Positions 9,939-17,738 of a stretch of DNA of 64,000 nucleotides are shown here, in pieces. The translations under genes and the position numbers were made by a program. The notes beneath the pieces were generated by a model. It worked only from the letters and a program-made list of their open reading frames with translations. It was not told the origin of the DNA and ran no database searches. The first letter of the stretch is position 1, and the number at the start of each line of letters is the position of its first letter. Location: the NCBI GenBank assembly GCA_037349495.1, contig CP140208.1, positions 248,001 to 312,000 of the forward strand, written 5' to 3'. Source of the DNA: Lotmaria passim (lineage: Eukaryota; Euglenozoa; Kinetoplastea; Trypanosomatida; Trypanosomatidae).

Positions 9939-12080
9939 CATTTTTTTTCTTTTTTAGCTCCGTCACGCATTGGTACCTCAAGTGCAAAGGGGAAATAAAA
10001 AATGGAGTGGTTTTCATCGCGCTAAACAATCAGTCCCTTGGGCCTACGGCCTTTGCGATCGAGAAACAAAAGACCTTTTGCCTCTTTTTTTTTTTTTTCA
10101 GGGCGCCACCAGTGCTGTGGAGAATAGTGTAAGCTAGCAGAAATGTGCTTGGGTACTACAACCATGCGAGCAAGAAGAAGTAGCGTTTGGTTTCAGGTTA
10201 CCTTACGATAGGAACTGTGTTTTGCAGCACGACGAAAACACATGACGCAGAATAAACGGAGACTCATTTGGTTACCGTTGCCCACACTACGGGACAAGCA
10301 TTACGTTGCTACGAGTGGCAATAGCAAACCTCAGAGGGAGGCAAACAAACTAACATGAGAAAAGTCCCAGCCGACTGCACAATACTGACACTGAAGACTT
10401 ACAAAAAAAGAAAAAGAAAAGCAAATAAGCAAAGAGCCAAAACAACCCAAAACACTGAATTCGGCCCTAACATAGCCAAATCGAACGCTTCTTCAGACTC
10501 AAGTAAACAAAGAGAAAACCACCGAAAAAAGAAAAGAGCTGCATCTTTAACAGCACCAGCAAAAAAAAAAAAAAACTTTTGACGTTCACCTCGAAAGAGA
10601 GCTAAAAGAGGCTCATAGTAACCTTTTATGAGCAAAAAAAAAAGGCGGAAAACCGAACGCCGGGAGCTTCTTAAACGGCGGAAAAAAAAAAAAAAGCACC
10701 CCGTTAAAAAAAAAAAAAAAGCAACAAAAGGACATGGTCCAACGGTGCATTCGAAAAAGCACGGGCTTCTGAAAGCCCTTGAGTAAAACAGCCTGAGGGC
10801 TTGAAAAAGCCTCATCACGATTCGAAGGGAAAAAGGTAGATTTACTGCTCCATTGCACAGCCTTCGTGTTGTGGAGATTAGTGCAAAGTCAACACAAAGC
10901 TGACGCATGGAAGCAGTATACATTTGGTGCCAAACTTCTGATCATTCACAAGCACTTCGCCGCAGTTCTTCACTTGCCGCGCTTGCACAACTTGATCATT
11001 GTTTCATTTCCCTTTTTTTTTTTTAATCGAGACACATTTTCAACTCACCTTGGCAACTAATAGCCCGACCACTCAAGGCATTTCTGTGCGCGCGTGTAAC
11101 ACGGAGGAGCGACTGAAACAAAGTGCTCTGATCTATGAGCGTCCACTGGAGCGCCAGTTCGGTCTAACAACACTGCTTATAGAACAGCCTCTCCCGCGCA
11201 AGCCTATTTCACAAGTAGACAGCGCCGTCACAGCTCACATGAGTTTAGCTTCCTCTAGCCCACGGCATTACATAACTGACCCGTTCCATGGATGAACGCG
11301 GACAATGACTTTAGTTTTTTCCGGCCTTCCCTGTCAGCTTTTCCTGCTAGTATTTGCGCAGCTTTTTTACAGCCTTTCTTCCCTTTTCTTCGTCTCCTTA
11401 TCCCCCCCCCCCATCTCTCTTTCACGCACATACCACCAGTTGACTTGATCATCACCTTCCACAGGTTTACTTGTTGATGCAAACCGCACACCTCAAAGTT
11501 GACTTGAGAAAGAAGGCGAAGAAACGTCTATAACGGGTAAAGTCGCCCTCATCTTGGACGACGGAGCACTTGAAAGGCCACGCAATTTAGTCATCAAAGC
11601 AGCGCGCTTTAAGTATCTAAGAAAAGGTACTTACAAGTTCGAGCCATGGGCTTCTTTCTTTTCATTCTCCAATTTTACCCCGTCAACAACGCACGTCGCA
11701 CGGCCATAGTGGAAAAGTTAGCGCGCGACTCGAAAACAGGGGAAAAAGGGAAAAGATAAACTACGGTAAAAGGTCTTATATCTCTGTTGACTTGATTTGT
11801 TTCTGCGCTACAGCGAGTTTTTAAAGTACGTTGTCAAGGAGCTTTCATTGATGGTTTCGTTCTTTCTCATGTGCGCATGTTAAAACGTGTACTATTGTTT
11901 CAAAGTCGTGCGAAGAGTTTCGGCTCCAACCTCATCTATGAATTAGGCGACAACTTAATACCAATGTGAGCTTTCACGCGATTCCTTTCTCAAATGCCCT
12001 CCGTTTTTTTTTTTTTGCCTTTTCCCTTTTTCTCATCCATTGTCAACAATAGTCGATATGTTATCATTTGATTCAATAGC

Positions 12081-12105
12081 TTTGCCCTCTTTTATTTTAA
12101 CACAG
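12081..12105 (+). promoter_or_regulatory. Candidate trans-splice acceptor for the COQ9-like gene
   Basis: A pyrimidine-rich tract ends in TTAACACAG with the AG at 12104-12105. Use of this site leaves only TGACT before the ATG at 12111, a five-base leader not counting the spliced leader itself. It also rules out the GTG at 12105 as a start codon. Confidence 0.6.
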
Positions 12106-12110
12106 TGACT

Positions 12111-12923
12111 ATGTGTGCGGCCCTTAATCATGCGAGCTTTCAGCTGCAAAATAAAATTCTCTCGGAAGCTGCAAAGCATGTCCGGTTGACCGGCTTTACA
12201 ACTTCTGCTTTGACTGCGGCTCTCGCATCCATCGATGACAAGAACATAAACAACCGAATACTCTCACAGATTTTTAGCAGAGGTTTTCCGATTGCACTCG
12301 TTGAGTACGTTGTCAAGTCTACCAACCAGGCTGTACAGCGAGAGCTTGAATTATCCTATAGCAAAGACGCCATTCTTAGCGCAATTGAAGCAAATTTAGA
12401 CAACTACATTCAGGGGCGTTTCGCACTGCCAACCGAGGGCGACGTCGCGGAAAAAGCGCTTTTAACGAAGGTTGAACTGCTCAAGCCGCTAGCGGCACAC
12501 TGGCCAAGCGCGGTGGCTCTCGAATATTGCCCTTCCAATGTACCGTACACGGTCATCAATCTGGCCGAATTCGTGGATACTACGGCCTATTATATGGAGC
12601 GCGTTACTTCGCTTGGCGAACTGCTTGACCCGGCGCGCCGAGTTTTGCAGTCAAAGGCGATGGCGTCCCATATTCAGTTTGCCGGCACAAAAGAAAATGC
12701 GGGCTTAGCAGCCTCTTCCTTTCTAAGGAACTTTCTGCGAGGTATTCCGCTATCTTCCGGACCACACGCTGGACACTCTAGCTTTAATCCTTCCTGGTAC
12801 TTGAAGCGAGGGCAACTGGCACTATTGTACGGAGCTGCGACAACTTCATTGCTAGGCGACGTGTCACGCAATGCCGCGGACACCCGTGCCTTGACGAAAA
12901 AAGCGGTGAGATCGTTTTTCTAG
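12111..12923 (+). CDS. COQ9: COQ9-like ubiquinone biosynthesis protein
   Basis: COQ9 is a TetR-fold lipid-binding protein that supports COQ7 in mitochondrial ubiquinone synthesis. The 270-residue product shows the family pattern: an N-terminal helical segment with HVRLTGFTTSAL (compare the Gly-Trp-Thr helix-turn-helix of COQ9), then SRGFPIALVEYVV, and near the end the hallmark NPSWYLKRGQLALLYGAATT followed by LLGDVSRNAADTRALTKK, matching the family's D-F-x-W-Y-x-K-R...Y...L-x-D-x-S...T order. It stops soon after that block, so the C-terminal amphipathic membrane-binding helix known in human COQ9 seems absent. No strong targeting presequence is obvious. ATG 12111 is the first in frame after an in-frame stop and sits just after a good splice acceptor. 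Third-position GC of the first 50 codons is only about 50 percent by hand count. First gene of the plus-strand array. Confidence 0.75.
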   Translation: MCAALNHASFQLQNKILSEAAKHVRLTGFTTSALTAALASIDDKNINNRILSQIFSRGFPIALVEYVVKSTNQAVQRELELSYSKDAILSAIEANLDNYIQGRFALPTEGDVAEKALLTKVELLKPLAAHWPSAVALEYCPSNVPYTVINLAEFVDTTAYYMERVTSLGELLDPARRVLQSKAMASHIQFAGTKENAGLAASSFLRNFLRGIPLSSGPHAGHSSFNPSWYLKRGQLALLYGAATTSLLGDVSRNAADTRALTKKAVRSFF

Positions 12924-13554
12924 AGCTTCTTACTTGTAAAAAAAAAAAAAGAACGGTCCTTGTTTTGGCTATTTACTATGCACCTCAAATATTGGTCTCC
13001 CTTTTTTTCGTTTTTTCTTTAGCGGCAAGAATACGCTATCGACAAAGCATCAAATTACAGCAGAAACGAATTGCTTAGCTAAGTCGCGCTTACAATTATC
13101 TATGTGAGGCACAAGGCCGACTCCTTTTTTTTTTTGTTTTTTTTTTCCAGCCCAAACGAAAATAAAGACAAAGAAATAAAAACGCCTTGTTATAAGCGTA
13201 GTGGCAGTTGATGCTAAAAAAGCAATTTATGACAGTGTCGTGCATATACACATACATATATATGTTTATGTATATGTGTACATATATAGTTTTTTTTTTT
13301 TTGGATTTGTTGCTAAGCACAGTTTTGAGAAATTAATAAGATATAACAAACAAACGAATAAACAAGGAACCGTCAGTTTTTTCCTGCTTTTGGAAGTTAT
13401 CTACTTACACTTATTTTTCACACTTTTCTTCTCTGCTTTACTTTTCTTCTTTGATGTTGGTAAACTGCATTTTTTCTTTATAAATTACTTGTTTCTTATT
13501 GTTGTCGTTTATCTGGCTGGTAAGACAAAGCAGGCGAAAATACAAGGAGGGACA
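12924..13554. other. Intergenic: 3' UTR, splice signals, TA/CA-rich patch
   Basis: Holds an A13 run at 12938-12950, T-runs near 13124-13148 and 13290-13302, and an alternating CA/TA/TG patch at about 13245-13290. A frame open from 13201 joins the next gene but has no ATG before 13555 and is low-complexity, so I read it as leader. Acceptor candidates for the next gene lie at 13523-13533. Confidence 0.6.
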
Positions 13555-14667
13555 ATGCACTGTGTGTTTGTGCCCGGCAGAGGTCGTTTTGTAGAGGCTG
13601 CGTCAGATATTGCGGCAGGTAGCACGATTTTCAAAGAGGAAGCGTACTGCGTCGCACAGCGGCTTGGCAACTCGAAGACTAAACGCTGCGTTTTCTGTTG
13701 CGGCGATGTGCATCAGCCCTTTTCTGTGTGCAACGAGTGCGGCAGCGTTTACTGCTGCGAAAAATGCGCGACTACGCACTCAGGATCACACACGCGTACA
13801 GGTGAATGCTGTGCAATTATTTTTACTAAAATTGCGGCCAATAGCATTCCAGATGAAGATTTAGACACATTTGAAATGGCCTGCCTCATCCTAGCTCGTT
13901 GCGCGGCGGAGGGAAAGGGCGAGCAGCTAAGCTGGCGCGCCCACAATGCCGAGGCTACCTCTTTCGAGACGATTGGCTTTGGAAGTGAAACTGCCAGCCC
14001 GTTACGTTTTCTGAACACGGGAGCATCCGCGGACACCGTTTTTGTTCCTTCGTATGACCATGTTGCTTGCCTCGGAACAAACATGAGGGACACGATTCCA
14101 GAAATTGTAGAAGATTTCTCAAAACTCTACGACACTTACGAGTCAACGCTGCAGCATAAGAAATACCTACGGCAGACGCGCGATCATGAGCACCGGCTGC
14201 CATCGAACGTCAGCCGGGACACTTTTGTGGCTATCTGTACCGCCTTTTTGTGCAATGGCTTTGGAATTTGGAACGCTATTAATCGGCAGCTTGGTGTTGC
14301 TTTGTATCCGGAGAGCTCCTATTTTAATCACAGCTGCGCACCCAATATGGGGCGGAGGAACATCAAGAAAACTCGCATTATCGAGTTTTTTGCGGCGCGA
14401 AACATCCACAAAGGCGAGGCTCTTTGCATCTCGTATATCGATCTGAAGCTTCCAGTAGCGGAACGCAAGGCGAAACTCAGGGCAACGTACTCTTTTGATT
14501 GTTCTTGCGTGCGGTGCGCTCCCGAAGCCGACTTTATTGTCGCCAACACCGTCTGTTGCGATTGCGTGCCGGCGCTATGCTGTAGCTGCATCTCCAAGGT
14601 GATGCAACCATTGGGGAATGGGATGTATACATGTCCATGCTGTGACGAGAAACAGGAAGCGACGTAA
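13555..14667 (+). CDS. SET and MYND-finger protein (SMYD-like putative lysine methyltransferase)
   Basis: SMYD-type proteins transfer methyl groups from S-adenosylmethionine to lysines on histones or other proteins. The 370-residue product has a split-SET layout. The N-terminal segment is followed by a MYND zinc finger at about residues 43-85 (C-x2-C at the start, then C-x2-C, YCCEKC, and a His/Cys end), a helical middle, and the SET core motif NHSCAPN near residue 260. After it come IHKGEALCISYID and a post-SET cysteine cluster (FDCSCVRC, near 313). A further Cys-rich tail (CCDC, CCSC, CPCC) closes the protein and probably binds zinc. ATG 13555 is the first in frame. Codon use is AT-richer than in genes beyond 16.7 kb. 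Substrate unknown; SET proteins with this motif set are usually active, but that is inference. Confidence 0.85.
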   Translation: MHCVFVPGRGRFVEAASDIAAGSTIFKEEAYCVAQRLGNSKTKRCVFCCGDVHQPFSVCNECGSVYCCEKCATTHSGSHTRTGECCAIIFTKIAANSIPDEDLDTFEMACLILARCAAEGKGEQLSWRAHNAEATSFETIGFGSETASPLRFLNTGASADTVFVPSYDHVACLGTNMRDTIPEIVEDFSKLYDTYESTLQHKKYLRQTRDHEHRLPSNVSRDTFVAICTAFLCNGFGIWNAINRQLGVALYPESSYFNHSCAPNMGRRNIKKTRIIEFFAARNIHKGEALCISYIDLKLPVAERKAKLRATYSFDCSCVRCAPEADFIVANTVCCDCVPALCCSCISKVMQPLGNGMYTCPCCDEKQEAT

Positions 14668-15540
14668 ACAGAGGGAAAGTAACAAATAAAAGTCATTGCT
14701 GCTTCATGTTCCAAAGCTGAGTGTATGCACTCAGCAGGTTTTTTTTTTGTAACTTAACGACTTTAATGACGTTTTTTTTTTTTCTGTTGAATGGCTGTTT
14801 TAATTCAAAATAAAAAAGGGCTCAGCTCTAATGGGACTTGCGTTGCAAAAATCACCAAATACTAAGAAACTGAATAAAAAGCGTTTAAACATCTTTGTCG
14901 TATATCTTTGTTATTCTTTTTGCTGTTCCTCATGGTTTTTGATTTCTTGTAGAATATTCTCTTTTTTTTTTTTTTTGTAATCGCACCGAAATTATGTTTA
15001 GAAAAACTACTGTTTTCTCCGGAAAAAAAAAAGGAGTCGTGTTATTTACGACATATGCTTTTACAAAACACATGTAATTACAGATATCAATTTAAATGCA
15101 CATATATACATGTATTAGGATGTTCCTGTATCAGTTCTCTGTTGTAGTGACTCAGAGCACCACACTACTCACGTCGTGGTGGCTTCAACTGCTTGATTCA
15201 CTTTTTTTTCTTCTTCTCTGCCTTCCTTTAATCCTCACAACGAGAAGCTCTTTTTTTTTTTTTAGTTTTGGTGCTTACTTGGTTCTTGTGTTTCGCAACG
15301 CTTTTTGCTGGGCGTCCTGTAAACAGGGAAACTACAAAAAAAAAAAAGTAGTAATAATATGCTCCTTGTAAAGCAACAACTCTTTTCACAAGCGTAAAAT
15401 CGAAAATCAGAAAAGCCTACTAGTTTATTATATTGCTGTCTGCCTGCGAAGCCGCGTTTTCTCCGCCTGTTGAACAAAATAAACACCAAAAAAAAAAAGA
15501 GAAAAAGAGAATTGAAGTGTTTTTCTTATCAGCCCGCATC
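14668..15540. other. Intergenic region, AT-rich
   Basis: Contains T-runs near 14738-14748, 14771-14783, 14961-14976 and 15251-15264, A-runs near 15023, 15337 and 15488, and no believable open reading frame. The last pyrimidine tract and AG (15521-15532) serve the next gene. Confidence 0.6.
15521..15532 (+). promoter_or_regulatory. Candidate trans-splice acceptor
   Basis: The tract TTTTCTTATCAG ends with AG at 15531-15532, only eight bases before the ATG at 15541. It would exclude the upstream in-frame extension that starts at a non-ATG codon near 15433. Confidence 0.55.
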
Positions 15541-16164
15541 ATGGAGTTTCAGCTGCTGCCTGAAACGGACTCGTTCTTCGAGGTCCTTTTGCGGCCAACG
15601 TTTGCAACCGCGTATTGCGTCATGGCTACGTTTATGATTGTGACAAACTACTTTATGGAAAAGTGGACTGTGGAGGAGAGCAGCGCGCCTGCAGCTCTTG
15701 TGAAAAGCGATCTTACGTTCAATGTGATGACGTTCACTTTATTCGTAGCCGGAATCACGTACGCGAACTCCGCACAAATTACCCGCGCCATTGCCCTTGG
15801 ACAGAGCCCACGGATGAAGCTCTCACGGCTTCGTTCACTTCCTTGGCCGCTCTGCAACGTATGCGGCAGTAAGGGCGATCGCACACTTGTCCCGTTTCTC
15901 TTGTACTCGCTATTGTTTCCCGGTGCATTAGTGCTTGTTGCACTGCATGCAGCCAGCCTAGCTGTAAACGGCTATGAAAATGTCTTTTACTGGCAGATGC
16001 CTCTCAAGCGGTACCTTGCGTGGACCATGCTCTGGCGTCTTGTCGTCACAACCTGCGTCTTCACGGTCAACTACCTTGCAGCTCACAATCCGACGCAGAG
16101 TGTATTGATACCGAGTTCCGACAGCGACGCGACGCAATCATCAAATGCCAAGAAGGGCAACTGA
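15541..16164 (+). CDS. Conserved-looking small membrane protein, function unknown
   Basis: I do not recognise this 207-residue protein. By eye it has four hydrophobic segments at about residues 18-37, 58-76, 118-143 and 155-178. A short cysteine-containing stretch between the second and third (PLCNVCGSKGDR) could lie in a loop. The C-terminal tail is Ser/Asp-rich and ends in KKGN. No signal peptide cleavage site is evident; the N-terminus is acidic and polar before the first helix. The start is supported by the splice acceptor eight bases upstream. It lies between the SET/MYND gene and VTC1, and still has AT-rich codon use. A multi-pass organelle membrane protein is all I would infer. Confidence 0.7.
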   Translation: MEFQLLPETDSFFEVLLRPTFATAYCVMATFMIVTNYFMEKWTVEESSAPAALVKSDLTFNVMTFTLFVAGITYANSAQITRAIALGQSPRMKLSRLRSLPWPLCNVCGSKGDRTLVPFLLYSLLFPGALVLVALHAASLAVNGYENVFYWQMPLKRYLAWTMLWRLVVTTCVFTVNYLAAHNPTQSVLIPSSDSDATQSSNAKKGN

Positions 16165-16735
16165 GGATTTGTTTGCGCGGTGTTGCCTTTTTTTTTTTTT
16201 TTTGCCCGAAGCAAATGCAAATCCACGGTCAGGGGAAAAAAGCACGGGCGGTGCGTAAACGCACTTGCACCGATAAACACGTTTGCTTTCTTTTAGTGGC
16301 GTTTCTGCTACCTTATCCATCCTTGTCGCAAGTAAGAAAAAAAGTGTAACTCTGCGTTCTCACGACTTGTTTTGTGCTCATTCATTTTTCCGTGCCCCAT
16401 CTTCGACAAAACACATATATTCTGATTCAAGATTTGCACATCAAAGCCTCTATTGGGCTGCGGCTCCTCTTCTTCTTTTTTTTTTTTTATGAAAGCCAAG
16501 CACGCCATATTGCTACTTTCTTTTTCCTTTCCGCCCATACTTCTCAATTATCTGTGTATTTGTTTGTTTCCCACTGCGGCTTCGATTCTGCTTGTCTTAA
16601 TTGAGCTGTGAGTCTTCGAGTCTCAAGTCTGTTTTCGTTTTTTTCCTGCTTTTCTATCGAACACGCTTCACCACAGCAGCGTCAAAACTATACCACCCGA
16701 ACAAACGTTACCTTTAGAAAGCACGCATCGCAAGC
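16165..16735. other. Intergenic region before VTC1
   Basis: T-runs near 16188-16203 and 16478-16488; the C/T-rich stretch ending CACCACAG gives an acceptor AG at 16675-16676, about 59 bases before the VTC1 ATG. A second AG lies at 16716-16717. Open frames here are T-rich and not convincing. Confidence 0.6.
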
Positions 16736-17278
16736 ATGGACGCCACGAACCGCGGTCTTTCCTACCTGTGCTGCGTCGGCGGCTCGCTGAAGCCGTGGGC
16801 AGAGGGCCAGGATGAGGGTGACGACAAGTACGAGAGCCTGCAGGGCCCTGGTGGCCGCAACCTAACTGGCTCCGTGAACGACAAGCGCATTTGCGTGCCG
16901 CAGAAGATTGACCCCAAGACCTTCTTCGCCAATGAGCGTACTTTCCTGAAGTGGCTCTCCATCTCCGTCATGGTCGGTCTCATGTCACTCACTCTCCTGA
17001 ACTTTGGTGACTCCACGAGCAACGGAGCGGAGCTGGCGGGCTTGGTGCTGTTGCCGGTGTCGATCATTTTCATGGTGTACTCGCTCTTCATATTCCGCGA
17101 CCGCGCCAACAAGATTTACATGCGTGAGCCGATGCGTTACGACGACACCCGCGGCCCCACTATGCTTGTCATTGTACTAGGCTCCGCGCTGGTGCTCGCG
17201 ACCATCTTCTCCCTCCAGCGCCAGTACTCGCAGACGGTGGTGTCTTCTTTCTCTGAATCAGCTCGCTTCTCGCAGTAA
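16736..17278 (+). CDS. VTC1: Vacuolar transporter chaperone 1 (polyphosphate polymerase complex membrane subunit)
   Basis: VTC1 is the small membrane subunit of the VTC complex, which makes polyphosphate from ATP and moves it into acidocalcisomes, with VTC4 as the catalytic subunit. The 180-residue product has a hydrophilic N-terminus, then the conserved DUF202-type entry KTFFANERTFLKWLSIS at about residues 60-76 leading into three membrane helices (roughly 72-95, 100-125 and 140-160). The charged residues at the start of the first helix and the loop segment FRDRANKIYMREPMRYDD are typical of the family. The length matches what I recall for trypanosome VTC1. It is the first gene of the array with strong GC3 bias (41 of the first 50 codons end in G or C by hand count). 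The ATG is well placed after a splice acceptor. Confidence 0.93.
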   Translation: MDATNRGLSYLCCVGGSLKPWAEGQDEGDDKYESLQGPGGRNLTGSVNDKRICVPQKIDPKTFFANERTFLKWLSISVMVGLMSLTLLNFGDSTSNGAELAGLVLLPVSIIFMVYSLFIFRDRANKIYMREPMRYDDTRGPTMLVIVLGSALVLATIFSLQRQYSQTVVSSFSESARFSQ

Positions 17279-17738
17279 TGACAAAACATGGTGAAGTGAA
17301 GCTCTTTTTTTTTTTTTTGCTTGTTAAGGCAGACAAGGGGTATCCACAAAAATGATGTGGTTGCGGAGATTACACCTCATTGGTTCTCCCGCGACAGCGT
17401 CAAACCATTAACAGGATTCGCCTTTGCTTTTCTTGGGAATGACAAATCTGACTTTTCCCTTTACCTTCAAAAACAGAAGAAGGGGAAAAACAAAGACAGT
17501 GTGTAGCCCCTCTTTTCCTTTTGATCACTGGAGCTTACAAGGCCAGCTTGCTGCAGTGCACTAGCGGTAGCTTGCCTTCCCTCTCCCCTTACTTTCCTCC
17601 CCCTTGTGTATCTGCGTATCTTTCGCATTTTCACATTTCCTTTTCTCTCCAACCGCTGCGGCTGCGCTGCGGCTGCATTGGGGAGCATATACAAGCTGAT
17701 CTACGGTAATCTGTTCCACAGAACATTTTTGAGGAGCG
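17279..17738. other. Intergenic region with long pyrimidine tract
   Basis: T12 near 17305-17316, and a C/T-rich stretch at about 17573-17650. AG candidates follow at 17685-17686 and 17720-17721, the latter 17 bases before the next ATG. Nothing else recognised. Confidence 0.6.

Larger units (their letters stand above)
9707..12110. promoter_or_regulatory. Divergent strand-switch region, probable Pol II initiation zone
   Basis: About 2.4 kb without a convincing gene separates the minus-strand dynein from the plus-strand array. In trypanosomatids such divergent regions are where polycistronic transcription starts both ways, usually without a defined core promoter. The sequence is AT-rich with T-runs at about 9742-9754, 9776-9788, 10085-10098 and 11013-11024, and A-runs at 10561-10575, 10634-10643, 10682-10695 and 10706-10720. 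Open frames inside (for example 10355-10582 plus, 10399-10923 minus) are low-complexity Lys or Phe runs and look non-coding. I saw no tRNA, 5S or snRNA signature here. Confidence 0.8.

Noticed and set aside
10355-10582. 75-residue Lys-rich plus-strand frame in the strand-switch region
   Set aside because: Composition follows A-runs; no codon bias, no recognisable domain and no nearby pyrimidine-AG acceptor.
10399-10923. 174-residue minus-strand frame in the strand-switch region
   Set aside because: Phe-rich because it reads the A-runs backwards; no gene-like codon use.
10999-11295. 98-residue plus-strand frame after the strand switch
   Set aside because: Starts at a non-ATG codon within a T-run; the remainder is not obviously low complexity but matches no family I know and lacks codon bias. 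Weakly possible small gene.
13201-13554. N-terminal extension of the SET/MYND protein
   Set aside because: The frame is open but begins without ATG, is made of repeat-driven hydrophobic and His/Tyr runs, and lies upstream of the likely splice acceptors at 13523-13533.
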